64,000 nucleotides of DNA from Pelomonas sp. Root1217 (GTDB lineage Bacteria > Pseudomonadota > Gammaproteobacteria > Burkholderiales > Burkholderiaceae_C). Shown here one piece after another: positions 62,001-64,000 of the stretch. Location of the stretch: positions 310,946 through 374,945 of the forward strand of contig NZ_LMDC01000028.1 in NCBI RefSeq assembly GCF_001425705.1, in the 5' to 3' direction. A program made the position numbers and the translations under genes. The notes beneath the pieces are model-generated. The model saw only the letters and a program-made list of their open reading frames with translations, was not told where the DNA came from and did no database searches. Each line of letters starts with the position of its first letter. Positions within the stretch are counted from its first letter, which is position 1.

Positions 62001-62623
62001 CACAGCACCCCCATGAGGTAGACGAAGGTGAAGACGCCGATCCAGACGACGTCCAGAAAGTGCCAGAACATCGACAGGCACATGAGCCGCCGGCGGTTGG
62101 CCGGTGTGAGGCCAAGCTTGTTCACCTGGATCATCAGCGTGACCAGCCAGATGCAGCCGAAGGTGACGTGCAGGCCATGGGTGCCCACCAGCGTGAAGAA
62201 GCTGGACAGGAAGGCGCTGCGGCCGGGCCCAGCGCCCTCGTGGATGAGGTGGTGGAACTCGAACAGCTCGATGCCCAGGAAGCCCAGGCCGAACAGGCCG
62301 GTGATGGCCAGCCACACCAGCAACTGGCCCTTCTTGCGCGCCTGCATCGCGATCATCGCGAAGCCATAGGTGATGGACGAGAACAGCAGCAGGCCCGTAT
62401 TCACGGCCACCAGTGGCAGGTCGAACAGATCGGCGCCCGACGGGCCGGCGGCGTATGAGCGGCCCAGCACGGCGTAGACGGCGAACAGCACCGCGAAGAT
62501 GAGGCAGTCGCTCATCAGGTAGAGCCAGAAGCCCAGCATGGTGCTGCCTGGCGGATGGTGGTCACCCGTGTCGTAGAAGACGATGGGCGCGCCATTGACA
62601 GGAGAAGTCACGGTTGCAGTCAT
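62000..62623 (-). CDS. cyoC: Cytochrome o ubiquinol oxidase subunit III
   Basis: A 207-aa protein with five membrane helices. It shows [77 protein letters not shown] and [22 protein letters not shown], all typical of the haem-copper oxidase subunit III superfamily in its CyoC form. It lies 16 bases after cyoB and overlaps the cyoD start. Confidence 0.95.
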   Translation of the reverse strand: MTATVTSPVNGAPIVFYDTGDHHPPGSTMLGFWLYLMSDCLIFAVLFAVYAVLGRSYAAGPSGADLFDLPLVAVNTGLLLFSSITYGFAMIAMQARKKGQLLVWLAITGLFGLGFLGIELFEFHHLIHEGAGPGRSAFLSSFFTLVGTHGLHVTFGCIWLVTLMIQVNKLGLTPANRRRLMCLSMFWHFLDVVWIGVFTFVYLMGVL

Positions 62624-62639
62624 GTCAGCTGTCTCCCGG

Positions 62640-64000
62640 TCAGGCGGCGGAGCCGGATGCCGCCGTGAGCACGCGGGTGCGCTCGTCCTCGGTGCGGGTT
62701 ACCGCATTGGCCGGGATGTGGAAGTCGCGGTTGTAGTTGAAGGTGTGAACGATGGACGCGATGACGGTGGCAGCAAAGCTCGCCGCTGCAATCCAGTACA
62801 TATGCCAGATCAACGCGAAGCCCATGGCCGTGGCCAGCATGGCGATGATGAAGCCGGCGCCGGTGTTCTTGGGCATGTGAATGTCGACGAAGCCGCTGCG
62901 CGGGCGCTCGGCGCCGCGCTGCTTCATGTCGTACCAGGCATCCATCTCGTGGGCGATGGGCGTGAAGGCAAAGTTGTAGTCCGGCGGCGGCGAGGACGTG
63001 GACCACTCCAGCGTACGGCCACCCCAGATGTCGCCCGTCGTATCACGCAGCTCCTTGCGGCGCATGATGCTGACGGCGATCTGGATCAGGAAGGCGGCGA
63101 TGCCCAGGGCGACGATGCCCGCGCCGATCGCCGCGATGACGAACCAGATCTGCAGCGACGGGTCATCAAAGTGGCTGACGCGGCGCGTGATGCCCATCAG
63201 GCCGAGCACGTACAGCGGCGCGAACGCGACCCAGAAGCCGATGAACCAGCACCAGAACGAGACCTTGCCCCAGAAGGCGTCCAGGCGGAAGCCGAAGGCC
63301 TTGGGGAACCAGTAGTTGATGCCGGCGAACACGCCGAACACGACGCCACCGATGATGACGTTGTGAAAGTGGGCAATCAGGAACAGGCTGTTGTGCAGCA
63401 CGAAGTCGGCCGCCGGCACGGCCAGCAGCACGCCGGTCATGCCGCCCACCGTGAAGGTGATCATGAAGCCCACGGTCCAAAGCATCGGCACTTCGAACTT
63501 GATGCGCCCGCGGTACATCGTGAACAGCCAGTTAAAGATCTTGGCGCCAGTCGGGATCGAGATGATCATCGTCGTGATGCCGAAGAAGCTGTTCACGCTG
63601 GCGCCAGAGCCCATCGTGAAGAAGTGGTGCAGCCAGACGAGGTACGACAGGATGGTGATGACCACCGTGGCATAGACCATGGACGCATAGCCGAACAGCT
63701 TCTTGCGGCTGAAGGTGGACACGACTTCCGAGAAGATGCCGAACACCGGCAGCACCAGGATGTAGACCTCGGGGTGGCCCCAGATCCAGATCAGGTTCAC
63801 GTAGAGCATGGCGTTGCCGCCAAGGTCGTTGGTGAAGAAGTTGGTGCCGAGGTAACGGTCCGCCGTCAGCAGCGCCAGCGTGGCGGCCAGCACGGGGAAG
63901 GTCGCGACGATCAGCACGTTGGTGCACAGCGACGTCCACGTGAAGACGGGCATCTTCATCATGGTCATGCCGGGTGCACGCATCTTGATGATGGTGGCGA
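62640..64000 (-). CDS. cyoB: Cytochrome o ubiquinol oxidase subunit I (partial, 5' end beyond right edge)
   Basis: The last 453 codons of a haem-copper oxidase subunit I are visible; the true start lies beyond base 64000. Copper-B and haem ligands are present: [14 protein letters not shown] (His and the cross-linked Tyr), [11 protein letters not shown] (His pair) and [12 protein letters not shown] (the two haem-axial and proximal His). [17 protein letters not shown] and [15 protein letters not shown] are the family pattern for CyoB-type enzymes. The long C-terminal region with extra helices is CyoB-like. The reaction is quinol oxidation coupled to proton pumping; the quinol-site residues are not in the window. 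Confidence 0.95.
   Translation of the reverse strand, partial: ATIIKMRAPGMTMMKMPVFTWTSLCTNVLIVATFPVLAATLALLTADRYLGTNFFTNDLGGNAMLYVNLIWIWGHPEVYILVLPVFGIFSEVVSTFSRKKLFGYASMVYATVVITILSYLVWLHHFFTMGSGASVNSFFGITTMIISIPTGAKIFNWLFTMYRGRIKFEVPMLWTVGFMITFTVGGMTGVLLAVPAADFVLHNSLFLIAHFHNVIIGGVVFGVFAGINYWFPKAFGFRLDAFWGKVSFWCWFIGFWVAFAPLYVLGLMGITRRVSHFDDPSLQIWFVIAAIGAGIVALGIAAFLIQIAVSIMRRKELRDTTGDIWGGRTLEWSTSSPPPDYNFAFTPIAHEMDAWYDMKQRGAERPRSGFVDIHMPKNTGAGFIIAMLATAMGFALIWHMYWIAAASFAATVIASIVHTFNYNRDFHIPANAVTRTEDERTRVLTAASGSAA

Noticed and set aside
1-64000. CRISPR arrays, tRNA or rRNA genes, insertion sequences
   Set aside because: No regularly spaced repeats, cloverleaf-like segments, rRNA-like stretches or transposase genes were found by eye. 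A tool search could still find a short RNA gene.

Overview
The window is a high-GC, densely coding bacterial chromosome segment. Gene content (RegB/RegA redox two-component system, cyo-type quinol oxidase with SURF1, a PEP-CTERM protein, DUF2917, GH5 and GH39 glycosidases, prolyl oligopeptidase) suggests a betaproteobacterium of the Burkholderiales, probably near Roseateles, Mitsuaria or Rubrivivax. That placement is inference from content and codon style. No rRNA, tRNA, CRISPR array, integrase or transposase was seen.

Layout. 1-2260: 5'-proximal part of a multi-PAS hybrid histidine kinase, cut by the left edge. 2320-6419: a surface-glycan-like cluster of GSCFA and SGNH-like proteins, a DXD glycosyltransferase, a methyltransferase and a GT2 enzyme. 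6473-8563: secreted prolyl oligopeptidase. 8815-10500: an unrecognised helical protein. 10576-13513: operon of a DUF4331 protein, a TPR-like lipoprotein and a GST, with a divergent AraC regulator. 14484-26347: about 12 kb on one strand combining a SPINDLY-type GT41, a complete type I secretion apparatus (ABC, HlyD, TolC-like), a 3-acetamido-3,6-dideoxyhexose module (FdtD-like fusion, FdtB-like aminotransferase, GNAT) and two more glycosyltransferases. I read it as a joined glycosylation and secretion locus.

26545-36377: DUF1993 protein; 2-hydroxyacid dehydrogenase with a split chromate transporter; an unrecognised 154-aa protein; two divergent DJ-1/PfpI proteins with a class III aminotransferase; and a five-gene minus-strand run (DUF4124-like, DUF1624 acyltransferase, polysaccharide deacetylase, rlmB, upp). 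36435-39174: HtrA-like protease, a lower-GC gene that looks acquired, and a YebC-family regulator. 39153-47223: PEP-CTERM protein, a SARP-like regulator, a LysR regulator, and a tightly packed run of DUF2917, GNAT, alpha/beta hydrolase and luciferase-like monooxygenase, then RibD_C and YdeI-type proteins. 47667-55196: Prc protease, then a LacI - GH5 - GH39 plant-polysaccharide module. 55439-58844: exported M28 peptidase and metallo-beta-lactamase-fold enzyme with a divergent LysR gene and an obvious palindromic operator candidate. 58865-64000: regA, regB, SURF1, cyoD, cyoC and the 3' part of cyoB, all minus strand and mostly overlapping.

The most unusual non-coding signal is a three-copy dispersed repeat (20696-20912, 32704-32840, 61481-61601). 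All copies lie in the same orientation, each ends within about 10 bases of the stop codon of a minus-strand gene, and a long hairpin in it shows a compensatory base change between copies. The best candidates for new biology are this repeat, the glycosylation/type I secretion locus, and the foreign-looking gene at 37558.
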